This document shows, piece after piece, positions 1 to 8,775 of a stretch of 55,954 bases of DNA. The DNA is from an uncultured bacterium. Lineage in GTDB: Bacteria > Patescibacteriota > Gracilibacteria > Absconditabacterales > Absconditicoccaceae. Within the stretch, counting starts at the first letter, position 1; each line of letters starts with the position of its first letter. The notes beneath the pieces were generated by a model. It had not been told where the DNA came from. It saw only the letters and a program-made list of their open reading frames with translations, and ran no database searches. The DNA is taken from positions 1-55,954 of the forward strand of contig CAIVEC010000013.1 of assembly GCA_903904875.1 (NCBI GenBank). The letters are read 5' to 3'. A program made the translations under genes and the position numbers.

Positions 1-17
1 CATAGTGAGCATATATA

Positions 18-46
18 AGTATACTCGGAAATGGTCTTTTTGTCAA
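18..46 (-). promoter_or_regulatory. Sigma70-type promoter of the gene leaving the window at its left edge
   Basis: On the minus strand TTGACA (46-41) and TATACT (23-18) are separated by 17 bases, a near-consensus promoter. An ATG lies at 3-1, so a minus-strand gene probably begins at the window edge. Only its start codon is visible and its identity cannot be stated. Confidence 0.65.
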
Positions 47-51
47 ATATT

Positions 52-165
52 CCTCACCCCCTCCCCCTTTCCTTCTGAGAGGGGTAATTATTACTGCTCC
101 TTCTCTGAAGGAGAAGGTTGGGATGAGGAAATTTACTGAAGGAGAGGGTTAGGGTGAGGAAATTA
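52..165. repeat. R1 inverted-repeat family, intergenic cluster
   Basis: Three imperfect units of a CCTCACCC / GAGAGG-type inverted repeat stand in a row between the lepA stop and the next promoter. The same family flanks the nuclease insertion inside lepA (near 1580 and 2037) and is found in frame inside rimO (46363-46461). No reading frame of note lies here. Confidence 0.75.
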
Positions 166-2607
166 CTAGTCTCCCCTCGCCACCATTTTAATAAACACGT
201 CACTCGGCACGTTGACTGAGCCTATGGCTTTCATTTTCTTTTTTCCTTCTTTCTGCTTGGCGAGAAGCTTCCTTTTCCTGGTCACATCTCAACCGTAACA
301 TTTCGCGATGACGTCTTTGCGCATCGCGGCGATATTCTCTCTGGCGATCATCTTATTGCCGATACCCGCTTGCAATGGAATGACGAACAGATGTTTCGGA
401 ATCAGTGTTTTGAGTTTTTCCACGACTTCCTTTCATAAATAATACGATTTATCTTTGTGGATGACCCGGCTTAACGGCTCGACTTTCTCGTTGTTGATAT
501 ACACGTCTAATTTCACTAAGTCTGCTGGCTGATATTTCTTGAATTCGTAATTCATCGTCGCGTAGCCTTTGGTCGCGGATTTCAACCTATCGTAGAAATC
601 TATGATGATCTCGCCCATCGGCAACTCGTAATGCCGTACGACTCTCGTTTCGTCGATATAATCCATATTGATCAATCTGCCTCTGTATTCCTGGCAGAGC
701 GCCATGATATTCCCTGCGTATTCCTGCGGTCAGACGACTTCCACGGCCGCTATCGGTTCCCGTATCTCGTCTATCAATCACTGGTCTATCATATCCGATC
801 AGGATTTCACCACTAGCCAAGGCTTTAATAAGTTTTGAGTGTTAAGTGTTAAGTTTTGAGTATCCAATCCTCATTCTGCATTCTGAATTTTGAATTCATC
901 ATTCGTCAGGATTTGTCTGTATAATCAGGTTTTGAGAAGAATCTGGATATTGGATCAGGATTTGATTTGGTCTAGAGAAAGATTCTTGGTCTTGATCAGA
1001 TATACAACTGTCGGTATCGTGAAAATCGTCTCCATATTATATTCCCTGGACAATCTTTCCTTGACGATATCCATATGCAGCATACCTAAAAATCCGCAGC
1101 GGAAACCGAATCCGAGCGCTTTGGAATCTTCCAGTTCGTATTCTATCGCGCTATCGTTGATGGATAATTTTTCCAAACTATCTTTCAATTTATCGTAATC
1201 GTTCGTATCTATAGGATACACTCCCGCATACACGAACGGCTTCACTTTCTTAAATCCCGGGATTACCAATGAAAGCAACTGAGGATTTTTTTCTGAAGAT
1301 CCTTGTAATCATCAGAGTATGGTATCTCAGATCTGGACGTCTCTAACTGATTTTTGACCGGTAACTATATATCCTATCTGCCCTTCTTTGACGACCTTAT
1401 CGGCCTTGTATTCCGGCGTGAAATGACCGACTTCCGGAGGATTGAATGTATTTTCCGAATGGATCAAATGAACCTCCTCCCCTGCCTTTATCTCGCCATC
1501 CACGACTTTGACGTATGCTAACACGCCTTTGTATTGATCGTACACGGAGTCGAAGATAAGCGCTCTGGAAAGATTTTTTCCTCACCCCTGACCCTCTCCT
1601 TCAGAGAGGGAGTTTCATATCTCTATTTTTTTTAGTACTTTTTCTAAATCATTGAAAATATCTTCGTTTTTAAATCTTAATACTTTATATCATAGATGTT
1701 CCAATGTTCTATTTTTTTCATTGTCAATTTTTTTCTGTTTTTCAGTGTTGTGAATTCCTCAGTCAATTTCTATAATAATCTTATGTTCATGACAATAAAA
1801 GTCAGCGATGTATTTATTGATGGGAAATTGTCTTCTTCGTTTCATTCATACAAAATTTCTATTTCTCAAAACTTCTCGCATTATTTCTTCTGCTGCTGTC
1901 TGATTCTTTCTCATATCTCTTGCAAATCCGGTCTGGAATCATCAGGCTTCTCAGTAAATATGATGCTTTTTATATACTTCATGCACTATATTCTGCAACT
2001 CTCCTTCTCTGAAGGAGAAGGAGTTGGAGGATGAGGAGGTCGGCCAATATTTCTTTGGATGGGATTTTTTGAATGCTAATGGATCCTGTATCCTCTCTAT
2101 GATAGCGTCCAGAATCGTATCGACGTTTTCTCAGGTCTTGGCTGATATCTGAATGATCTCTGATTTATCGATGCCGATGACATTCTCTATCTCGTGCGCC
2201 ACTCTTTCAGGATTAGCTGCCGGCAGATCGATTTTGTTCAATACCGGGATTATCGTTAAATGCTGGTCTATGGCTTGATATAACGTTGATAATGTCTGCG
2301 CTTGTATTCATTGGCTTGCGTCGACGAGCAAAATAGCTCACTCTACGGCTGCGAGCGAACGGGAGACTTCGTACTGGAAATCAACGTGTCCCGGAGTATC
2401 TATCAGATTGAATTCATAGCCTTTCCGCTGCATCCTTGCAGGCGTCAATTTGATGGTGATTCCTCTTTCCTGCTCGATATCCATGCGGTCGAGCATCTGC
2501 GCGTGATCGATTTTCCTGACGGTTCAGGTAAGCTCCAGCATCCTATCTGCCAGCGTCGATTTTCCGTGATCTATGTGTGCTATGATGCAAAAGTTTCTAA
2601 TCTGCAT
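166..2607 (-). CDS. lepA: Elongation factor 4 (LepA) with two in-frame insertions
   Basis: This is the ribosome back-translocating GTPase EF4, a soluble translation factor. With TGA as Gly the frame is open for 813 codons and contains about 23 TGA codons. The N-terminus has the G1 motif [10 protein letters not shown], then DTPGHVDF and NKIDLP. Domains II to V follow ([24 protein letters not shown]), and the C-terminus has the typical [21 protein letters not shown] tail region. The family is usually about 600 aa. The excess comes from about 160 residues inserted at roughly residues 190-345, between the GTPase domain and domain II, which contain a DUF559-like nuclease, and from about 25-45 residues near residue 570 made of an intergenic repeat. 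The start ATG at 2607 matches the family N-terminus. It ends in TAG. Whether the inserted protein still works is unknown. Confidence 0.95.
831..900. repeat. R5 AT-rich repeat inserted in frame in lepA
   Basis: The segment is built of TTAAGTTTTGAGTG and CATTCTGAATTTTGAATTC units like those found between genes at 22296-22341 and 52488-52520. It adds residues such as [19 protein letters not shown] to LepA at a place where relatives have only a short loop. The frame is preserved. Confidence 0.65.
1580..2037 (-). mobile_element. R1-flanked DUF559-type nuclease insertion within lepA
   Basis: R1 repeat units at 1580-1613 and 1996-2037 bracket a segment that stays in the lepA reading frame. It encodes a DUF559/Vsr-like endonuclease domain. 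Visible signatures are an [13 protein letters not shown] helix, [17 protein letters not shown], and the catalytic core KIIIEIDGGIH of the PD-(D/E)xK type, followed by [16 protein letters not shown]. No intein splice motifs (N-terminal Cys/Ser, C-terminal HN plus Cys/Ser) are seen at the edges, so the domain probably remains in the LepA polypeptide. The DUF559 assignment comes from recognised family motifs. Mobility is inferred from the repeat-bracketed structure. Confidence 0.75.
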
Positions 2608-2647
2608 AAATGACTATATAATGAAACAGTAAAATAGTTATTTTGCT

Positions 2648-2763
2648 CGTTACAGATTGCCACAAGTCCGCCTAGGCGGACGCCACATATTGCTACAGAT
2701 TGTAGTAATATCACGACAATCTGAGTCTATCTGAAGCGATCTGAAGCTATCTGTGACGATAGT
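2648..2763. repeat. R2 inverted-repeat element
   Basis: A hairpin-forming intergenic element between lepA and the next gene. CAGATTG-type words on the left are mirrored by CAATCTG words on the right, with the palindrome GTCCGCCTAGGCGGAC inside. Related copies lie at 7255-7320, 7690-7760, 8341-8456, 20747-20890 and 53083-53200. Confidence 0.75.
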
Positions 2764-2773
2764 TGTTTTTTCA

Positions 2774-2801
2774 TTGAAACTTGCAGGAATTACTGTATAA
2801 A
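2774..2801 (+). promoter_or_regulatory. Promoter of the small membrane protein gene
   Basis: TTGAAA (2774-2779) and TATAAA (2796-2801) are separated by 16 bases, about 58 bases upstream of the ATG at 2859. The placement favours this start over an earlier in-frame ATG at 2781, which would lie within the promoter. Confidence 0.5.
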
Positions 2802-2858
2802 ATAGTACGAAGAATGCAAGAGCGAATAAAAAACTATTTTATTTTTTCAATACACAGT

Positions 2859-3002
2859 ATGAATAAAGGAGTCTGGGCAATACTTATTTGCCTTATCATC
2901 GGTCTCATCATCGGCGCTATCGCTGGGTCAGCTCTCCGAGGCGCTATCATCGGACTGATCATCGGTATCTTGGTCATGTATGCAATGAAGAAAAAAAAGT
3001 AG
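2859..3002 (+). CDS. Small membrane protein
   Basis: Unrecognised 47-residue protein with two closely spaced hydrophobic stretches separated by a short polar turn (GSALRG) and a lysine-rich tail, predicting a small hairpin membrane protein with its C-terminus in the cytoplasm. Glycines recur in GLIIGAIAG and IGLIIGI patterns typical of helix packing. The start at 2859 is chosen because a promoter-like pair overlaps the earlier ATG. It ends in TAG. It stands alone between R2 and an unknown gene, and its function is unknown. Confidence 0.65.
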   Translation: MNKGVWAILICLIIGLIIGAIAGSALRGAIIGLIIGILVMYAMKKKK

Positions 3003-3132
3003 CCTTCAAAACATGGAGTATCCTATACATATGCATTACTCTACCCTAGCCGTATAATGTATTTGATTATATGTCTTTTTTGCTCTGTTTGATGTATCTG
3101 AAATTTAATGGATTAAAGTTTAGATATAATAG

Positions 3133-3229
3133 ATCAAAATCGAAATTTATTGAGATTTTGATATATTGTGAATTTATTGGATTAAATTTACAATATGAAT
3201 ATCAAAATCGAAATTTATTGAGATTTTGA
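3133..3229. repeat. Pair of direct palindromic repeats
   Basis: A 29-base unit containing the inverted arms TCAAAATC and GATTTTGA is present at 3133-3161 and again at 3201-3229. It lies within the non-coding stretch 3003-3284, which holds nothing else that I recognise. It could be an operator pair or a decayed repeat. Confidence 0.6.
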
Positions 3230-3284
3230 CAAAATCAGCTATTTCGGATATACTTAAAGTAGTTTATATGGTATACCTACTATC

Positions 3285-4103
3285 ATGAAACTTATTCCCA
3301 ACAAATATTTTATGCCGACTGACTTCTCTGAGAAGAACGAACTAGGAAAAGAATATTTTCCTATTTTTTCACCAGATAATATGAAAGAAACCCAGAAAGC
3401 ATTGGTTGAAAATTTCGAACCATGAGACAATACCGAGATGCCAACCTATAAAGAATTACTTACTCCTTTTCTACCTGTAAAAACAAGAAAATTCGTTCGT
3501 ATACGTCCAAATGATCCTGATGTCGATAGAAAACTGGAGGATCTGCAATATATCTGCTATATCAAAAAAGAGTATCCTGAAGCCATCACCCTCATTGATG
3601 ATATATTGAAGCATCATAGCAAATCGCTTATCCGTTCAGAATATATCCATATAATTTTAATCAAAGCTTTTGTGTATCATCAGCTCATAGATCCTATAGA
3701 GGTTCATAAACAGCTTTTGCTCATCGAACCATATCTCAAATATTTTAACAATGAACAACTTGTGGGTTTCTATGATTTCAAATGAAATATCTTCTTGTAT
3801 GCATGAGAAGAAAGCAGAAATCCGGCTTTTTTCCCGATCGCTTTGGATGCTTTCAATAAACTTCTGGATAATGCTGATATACATCCCTTAGATCCTGACG
3901 TCTATCAAAGGACTAAATTCAAAATAGGGAGAATATTCCTCTATATGCATAGAGATCAGGAAGCGAAGGAAATTTTCAAAGAGATAATCCGTATGTCTGA
4001 TGATATATTTGAAGGTGATGATCTCGCCTTCCGTACAAATAAAAAAATTAAGCACCAAAGCGGGTATTACCTCAGAATGTTATCTGAAAAAGAAGGTGAA
4101 TAA
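3285..4103 (+). CDS. Hypothetical protein, possibly helical-repeat
   Basis: A 272-residue soluble protein joined across TGA codons. The N-terminal part (MKLIPNKYFMPTDF) is followed from about residue 70 by alternating helices rich in Tyr, Ile and Leu. Segments such as EYPEAITLIDDILKHH and DQEAKEIFKEIIRMSDD have the look of TPR-like helical repeats. There is no signal peptide or catalytic motif. The start is the first in-frame ATG after a TATACCTAC stretch. It is transcribed alone and followed by a terminator. The helical-repeat idea is inference from helix pattern only and no family is recognised. Confidence 0.75.
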
Positions 4104-4141
4104 TCTGACTATTCTATTCCAAACACCGCATTCTTTTTTGC

Positions 4142-4176
4142 AACTCCTGTAATAATACATCGGGAGTTTTCTTTTT
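4142..4176 (+). terminator. Rho-independent terminator
   Basis: An AACTCC/GGGAGTT stem with a short AT loop is followed by a T-rich run, 39 bases after the stop of the preceding gene. Confidence 0.6.
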
Positions 4177-4227
4177 TGTAGGATGACTCAAATAGGCTCC
4201 ATAAGATTATAATACGATATAAAACAA

Positions 4228-4716
4228 GTTACAGGGAACAGGTTGAAGGGAGCAGGAAAATAACCTCTGACTAATTACATTATTTTATTTTTTTGATAAA
4301 CGCATAAATCATTTTGCTTATTGATATACATTGTGAATATGATTCACTATACTGCTGTTGTGACACGTATCATAATTTTAATCCAAAATACAGCATATTT
4401 CTTACTTCTCAACATGATCATTTTGTAATTCGTAAAAATCTTTGTTTTTCTTTTATGGTTTGTCTTTCATATCACTCGGAGATGTTATTAGCTATTGAAA
4501 TACTAGCTCTCTGTAATTGATCTTTGAATCCAAAATCTTTTATTTCTTTACAAATCTTATAAGCATCCAAGATTAGCTTTTCTGTCATTTTCCATATTTC
4601 TAAATCTTCAAATTGCATATAGCATATATTAAATATTTAAATGATATCAGGAGCAGGTTCTAGGGAGCAAGGAGCAGAAAAAAATCTGTAACCTGTAACT
4701 TGTAACCTGTGAACAA
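4228..4716. mobile_element. R3-bracketed four-helix-bundle cassette
   Basis: R3 units flank the S23-like gene on both sides in mirrored order. GTTACAGG...GGGAGCAGG stands at 4228-4262. GGAGCAGG...GGGAGCAAGGAGCAG followed by CTGTAACCTGTAACTTG stands at 4648-4716, so the outer ends are inverted. Empty R3 units occur at 18671-18731 and in frame within rimO at 45441-45501. Interpretation as a mobile cassette is inference. Confidence 0.55.
4280..4618 (-). CDS. S23-type four-helix bundle protein
   Basis: A 112-residue protein of the 23S rRNA intervening-sequence/S23 four-helix-bundle family. Seen motifs are an N-terminal FEDLEIWKM, QLQRASISIANNISEG (Gly from TGA), FLRITKGSCGEVRNML and LKLGYVS, in the order and spacing of the family. 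Family members are pentameric helical bundles of unclear role, often encoded in rRNA intervening sequences and related to Avd proteins of diversity-generating retroelements. It is bracketed by inverted R3 repeats, with no operon partners. The first ATG is the start and it ends in TAA. A second, diverged copy lies at 7324-7677. Confidence 0.85.
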
Positions 4717-4719
4717 TAG

Positions 4720-5097
4720 TTATAATTTAAGTTTCATTATTTTTTTCAGTACCTCACTTCGTTTCTGTTTGCCTGTATAACTGATAGGCAATGCTAATTC
4801 CTCGAATAATCTGAGCAGTTTCTTTGCTACTTTGAGTTTACCAAACATAATATCATGATAGAGCATATCGTAGAGCTGGATGCAAAACGTATTTATCATC
4901 CTGATATCCTGTGTCTCTTTTTTTACGTTTTTTATCATCTGCAGGAGAAACTTTGAAATATCCTGCTGCTGTTGTTTACGAAACAATGCAAAGATTTTCT
5001 TTTTCTGGGGCATATTTTTATGCAATACCTGGAAAATTTCCATGGTGCTGGTGATGATAAAAATATTATACCGACTGCTTTCGAAATTTGTAATCAT
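4720..5097 (-). CDS. Hypothetical protein
   Basis: An unrecognised 125-residue basic protein rich in Lys, Gln and Ile, with no TGA glycines and no signal peptide. The reading frame stays open upstream to 5207. It passes through one TGA and encodes a plausible segment (RPPKEFVFINYFGCETYTGD) with no ATG, so the true start may be a non-ATG codon further upstream. The stop lies four bases from the end of the R3 repeat. Function unknown. 5208-5391 contains no gene and only AT-rich sequence. Confidence 0.55.
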   Translation of the reverse strand: MITNFESSRYNIFIITSTMEIFQVLHKNMPQKKKIFALFRKQQQQDISKFLLQMIKNVKKETQDIRMINTFCIQLYDMLYHDIMFGKLKVAKKLLRLFEELALPISYTGKQKRSEVLKKIMKLKL

Positions 5098-5391
5098 TTC
5101 ACTTCATTCGTGCTTACATTTTCTCAAGTCGCCGGTATAAGTCTCACATCCAAAATAATTTATAAAAACAAATTCTTTTGGTGGTCGACTATACGCTCCT
5201 GTTTCTATTTATAGTAAAAAAGAAAAAAACTGACAAAAGTAGGACAAATTCTACACCAGTCCTGAAGCTGATTTTGGAAGTTGAACTTTATGTATTTAAA
5301 TTTATTTCTGTAACTTGTATATTCTCCTTCAAAAATATTTTTTATTTTTGATTGAAGAATATACAACTCAATCAATCAAAAAAACCTCGTT

Positions 5392-7203
5392 TTACTTGTT
5401 TTTTTGAAGATTGAGCTTGTCTATGACTGCTATATCTATATCCGAAGGGTTGAGTTTGAGGTAAAAGTCATAAATGCTTCATTTGCAGATGAGCGGTAAT
5501 TTTTTACCCGTCTCTTTTTCGATGAGTTCTATCAATGGCAGCACAATCTTGCCCAGCATATCATTCTTATTCTTGGAATAACTGGAGAGAGGAAAATTTT
5601 TGTTTGAAATATCCTTGCCGACATTTTCTATAAGAATCTTCAGGATATCCACGGTTCCTGTCTGAGAATGCAGGTCTTCCGAGGTAAGTTTACGTCCGTT
5701 GATATACATCTTATTGTTGAGCATATCCAGAAGGATTCATGTCTTATAATTTTTTATCGTGGTATCACAGTTACCTATCTGCACTTTACCGTCAGCCATC
5801 CTGAGGATACAGCTGCTGGAATCAAGGAATTCCGAATATTTTCCTTGTGCTAGATCCTGTTCGAATTTAAGTCATTCATGTTCTATTCCATCAATCCGGT
5901 TAGCATAAATCAGCTTGGAACCAATAAAATCCAGATTTATCTTATCCGCTGCATCCACGATCATCTTTCTGAATCCTTCAAGCGGCATAGCGAACGACAA
6001 CGATCATCACATGATGGTGCTGTCATTCGGTGAAAGCGAGATAGACGTTTGCGGACCATGAAAATTTTCCAAGAATGTTTTGATGAATTTCAAGAAATTC
6101 GTTGAACTGTTTCTGGTGACACAATCTGCTTGCCTGAGTTTCGTCAATGAATCAAGGAACTGGAGCATATGAGTTTCTTCATAAGCTTCCGAATAGATCT
6201 TGGACATATAATACAGGATTTTGAGGCTTATCGCACCCATGAGTTTCCCATACGTCAGATCGAATTCATCGGTTTCCGGAGCAATCAGGTATTTATAGAA
6301 TCTTGGAACCCTATTGGGATGAAGATTACTGAAATAATCACCCATCAGTTTCTTCATATCAGATTTTATCGTTTTGCTTATATTTTGATTAGTTTTGTAA
6401 TTATTTCCTGCTATCTGTTCCAAGAGCACCGGTTTACCGGAATAGATAATCCCATAATCGATAGGCAGATACGGGTTTTCCCTTAATCCTTTGAAGAGAT
6501 GATTCAACCTGAACGCATAGCATCTTTTGACGATCTCCTCTTCCGGCAGCAGCGATTTATCACCATCTTCGGAAAACGATACGATAGGATAATATCCATC
6601 AAAGAATGTCGCTAACTTAGTCGCCGTAGAAATCATCCCATAGACGGATTTATCGAAATGCAAGGCATCAATGAAAATCTTATAGAGCATATTATACGAA
6701 TCATCAAGCACTTCGTTGATATTTTTGGTTTTGAGTGCTTCTATAGCGTGAATATCAATATTTCAACATATTCTCTGAACGATAACTGCGAGCAGCAACG
6801 CTAAGATAGAACCGAATCATAATCCCACCCCTCTCGGCAATTCGGAAAGGATATTGATCTGGATGCCTTCATCCCCTGAAAGCAATTTCGCGTATTTTTT
6901 TTCCAGTTCCTTGTTGATATCGGTAAAATACGGTGCATATTCGACGGCATTGCTTTCGATGAACTGATATTCGCTGATATCCAGATGATAGATTTTATTC
7001 ACGGAAATTCATTTAGTCGCACTTCTTGTATATCCCATATACATACGCAATGGTATCTTTTGTTTGATCCCTACCCCGCTGTAATTATTGAGAACATCAC
7101 CTGATCGATTGAGGATGAACGGAGCTGAGACGACCATCTGGTTTTCGAGAAAAAATTTCTCGTAGGTCTGGACATACGTCTTTTTTAAGTTTTTAGAGTT
7201 CAT
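5392..7203 (-). CDS. GHMP-kinase-like protein
   Basis: A 603-residue soluble protein. The N-terminal third resembles GHMP small-molecule kinases. An opening strand VSAPFILNRSGDVLNNYSG occurs where the family has its substrate loop. SELPRGVGLGFGSILALLLA corresponds to the ATP-binding PxGxGLGSSAA motif, and a strand IDYGIIYSG follows. The match is loose: the second Ser of GSSA is absent, and the protein is much longer than the usual 300-400 residues, with an unrecognised C-terminal half. It is possibly a sugar or mevalonate-type kinase, or a non-catalytic relative. The start ATG at 7203 precedes MNSKNLKKTYVQ. Stop TAA. No operon partner is obvious. Confidence 0.6.
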
Positions 7204-7254
7204 ACAGTTTGGAGAACAAAATAAAATGACAATACTTCATTTGGCATACCATTT

Positions 7255-7760
7255 GTGTTTCGTTTCTTGCTTTCACGACGTCTCAGATTGCTTCAGGTCG
7301 TTTCAGGTAGCGTCAGATTGTTATTAATCTTTGAGCACTTTTATAAAATTACTTATTTTTGTTCATAGACTCAAACATTTATCTTTTAATTCTTCAAATT
7401 GCTTTGTTGTAATATATCAAAAAATATGTGCAGAATATAGCATACTTCTTACTTCTCATGTGGATCATTTTGAATAATAGAGAAATTTTATAAAATCTTT
7501 ATTTGATCATCTTTCGTTACCTTCAGCAATATTGTTTGCTATAGATATACACGCTCTCATAATTTGGTCCTGAAAACTCCAATTTCTAAAATCTTTATTA
7601 TAAAAAATTATTCACAAGTCGTTTATTAGTTCTTGTGCAAGTTCTCGAATTTTTAGTTCCTCAAATCTTTTTCCCATTTTCGCTTATAGAGCTAAATATA
7701 CAACAATCTGTATCTATCTGTAACGTGAGCGGAGCGAACTTGAGTCAATCTGTAGCAAAA
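7255..7760. mobile_element. R2-bracketed four-helix-bundle cassette
   Basis: R2 units at 7255-7320 (ending CAGATTGTT) and 7690-7760 (starting AACAATCTG) flank the S23-like gene in inverted orientation. Empty R2 elements of similar sequence occur elsewhere in the window. The right arm abuts the 3' end of ruvA. Mobility is inferred, not shown. Confidence 0.55.
7324..7677 (-). CDS. S23-type four-helix bundle protein
   Basis: A 117-residue member of the same family as the gene at 4280-4618. Conserved blocks are FEELKIRELAQELI, QIMRACISIANNIAEGNER, KFLYYSKGSTGEVRSML and FGYITTKQFEEL. Two glycines in the third block are TGA codons. The two copies share the fold signature but differ widely in sequence and in flanking repeats (R2 here, R3 there), so this is not a recent duplication. 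It starts at the first ATG and stops in TAA. No neighbour suggests a function. Confidence 0.85.
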
Positions 7761-7765
7761 AGTTT

Positions 7766-8317
7766 TTACATTTGTGAAATTATCCGTTTTATGACTTCTG
7801 GAATATTGTCTTTGGTGACCGTGCCTTCGTATCTCTGGAGCGTGCTTTTGATCTGATCTGCTCCATAGCCGAATCACTTGAGCGAAGCGACGATATTCTT
7901 GTAAAGTTTCTGATCTATATCCATCCTGTGGATGTCTTCTGCATCAAATGTCCCTCTGAGCTGAAGCACGATTTTCTTAGCGGATTTTGGGCCGATTCAC
8001 GGAATAGCTTGGAAAAATTTCACATCAACATTTTTGAGCGCTTGCTGGAGATTCTCTTTTGGCAACTGAGATATCTGAAATGCGGTTTTGGGTCATACGC
8101 CATTGATCTTGAGTAATGATTCAAACAATACTTTCTGGTCGATAGTATCGAAACAATAATAGAAAATCGTTTTTTTGTTATCATCGAGATAAGGATAGAG
8201 AAAAAATTCTCCCTGATGCTCTTTTCCGAGATAATGGACTTGGATACCAAACATATCATTGCTTAACAACGTTTCGCCTCCAAGATGACGTATTTTTCCT
8301 ACAAAATAATGAAACAT
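7766..8317 (-). CDS. ruvA: Holliday junction branch migration protein RuvA
   Basis: A 183-residue RuvA, which binds four-way junctions and loads the RuvB motor. Domain I (OB fold) spans about residues 1-65. Tandem helix-hairpin-helix motifs follow, KINGVGPKTAFQIS and AIPGIGPKSAKKIVLQL, with glycines partly encoded by TGA. The C-terminal RuvB-binding three-helix domain (LYKNIVASLKGFGY...VIKRIISQM) is present. Length is close to the usual 190-200. RuvB and RuvC are not adjacent. The start ATG at 8317 fits the family N-terminus (MFHYFVGKIRHL). Confidence 0.93.
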
Positions 8318-8775
8318 ACTTTATCACTACCATAATAAAAAGCTTCAGATTGCAACAGATCGTCTCATATTGCCTCAGGTTGCTGTAATATTACAACAAT
8401 CTGGAACAATCTGTGACGTCCGCTTAAGCGGACTTGAATCTATCTGTAGCGAATTGATGTTTATATAGTCATTTCCTATGTTTTTTCAATGAGTTTTTGG
8501 GTTGATATTGAATGATAAATTATTATTCTCTTCCTGTCATTGGACTATCAGTGATTATTTTTTATTTGTTATTGCTGAATAGTACAAATACCAAAAAAGA
8601 ACCATAGCTTTGGTAAACTATAGTCCTTTTCTGTCGCTTTTATTAAAGCGTACGGCTTCACTACACAAGTATATTATACATATTTTGTAATAAATGTCAA
8701 ATATCTTACAAAATACTATCATTTTACATTAAATACCGCTTATAAACTAGCTTTTACCCTATTTTTTGGCCTTCT
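8318..8775. other. Intergenic region with R2 element, upstream of rpoD
   Basis: Holds an R2 element at 8341-8456 with the palindrome GTCCGCTTAAGCGGAC, then AT-rich DNA with a small CGCTTT/AAAGCG hairpin near 8635-8650 that could be part of the rpoD leader. No RNA gene or ORF is recognised. Confidence 0.6.

Noticed and set aside
1580-2037. The lepA insert as an intein
   Set aside because: No splice-junction residues or Hint blocks; only the nuclease domain and repeats are present.
166-2607. lepA and most other genes as pseudogenes with many in-frame stops
   Set aside because: All internal stops are TGA and fall on glycine positions. TAA and TAG are absent inside the frames.
2648-2763. R2 elements as a CRISPR array
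   Set aside because: Words are irregular, no constant spacer length, and no cas genes are near.
8560-8700. tRNA or other stable RNA before rpoD
   Set aside because: No cloverleaf or known RNA motif could be formed by eye. No tRNA or rRNA gene was recognised anywhere in the window.
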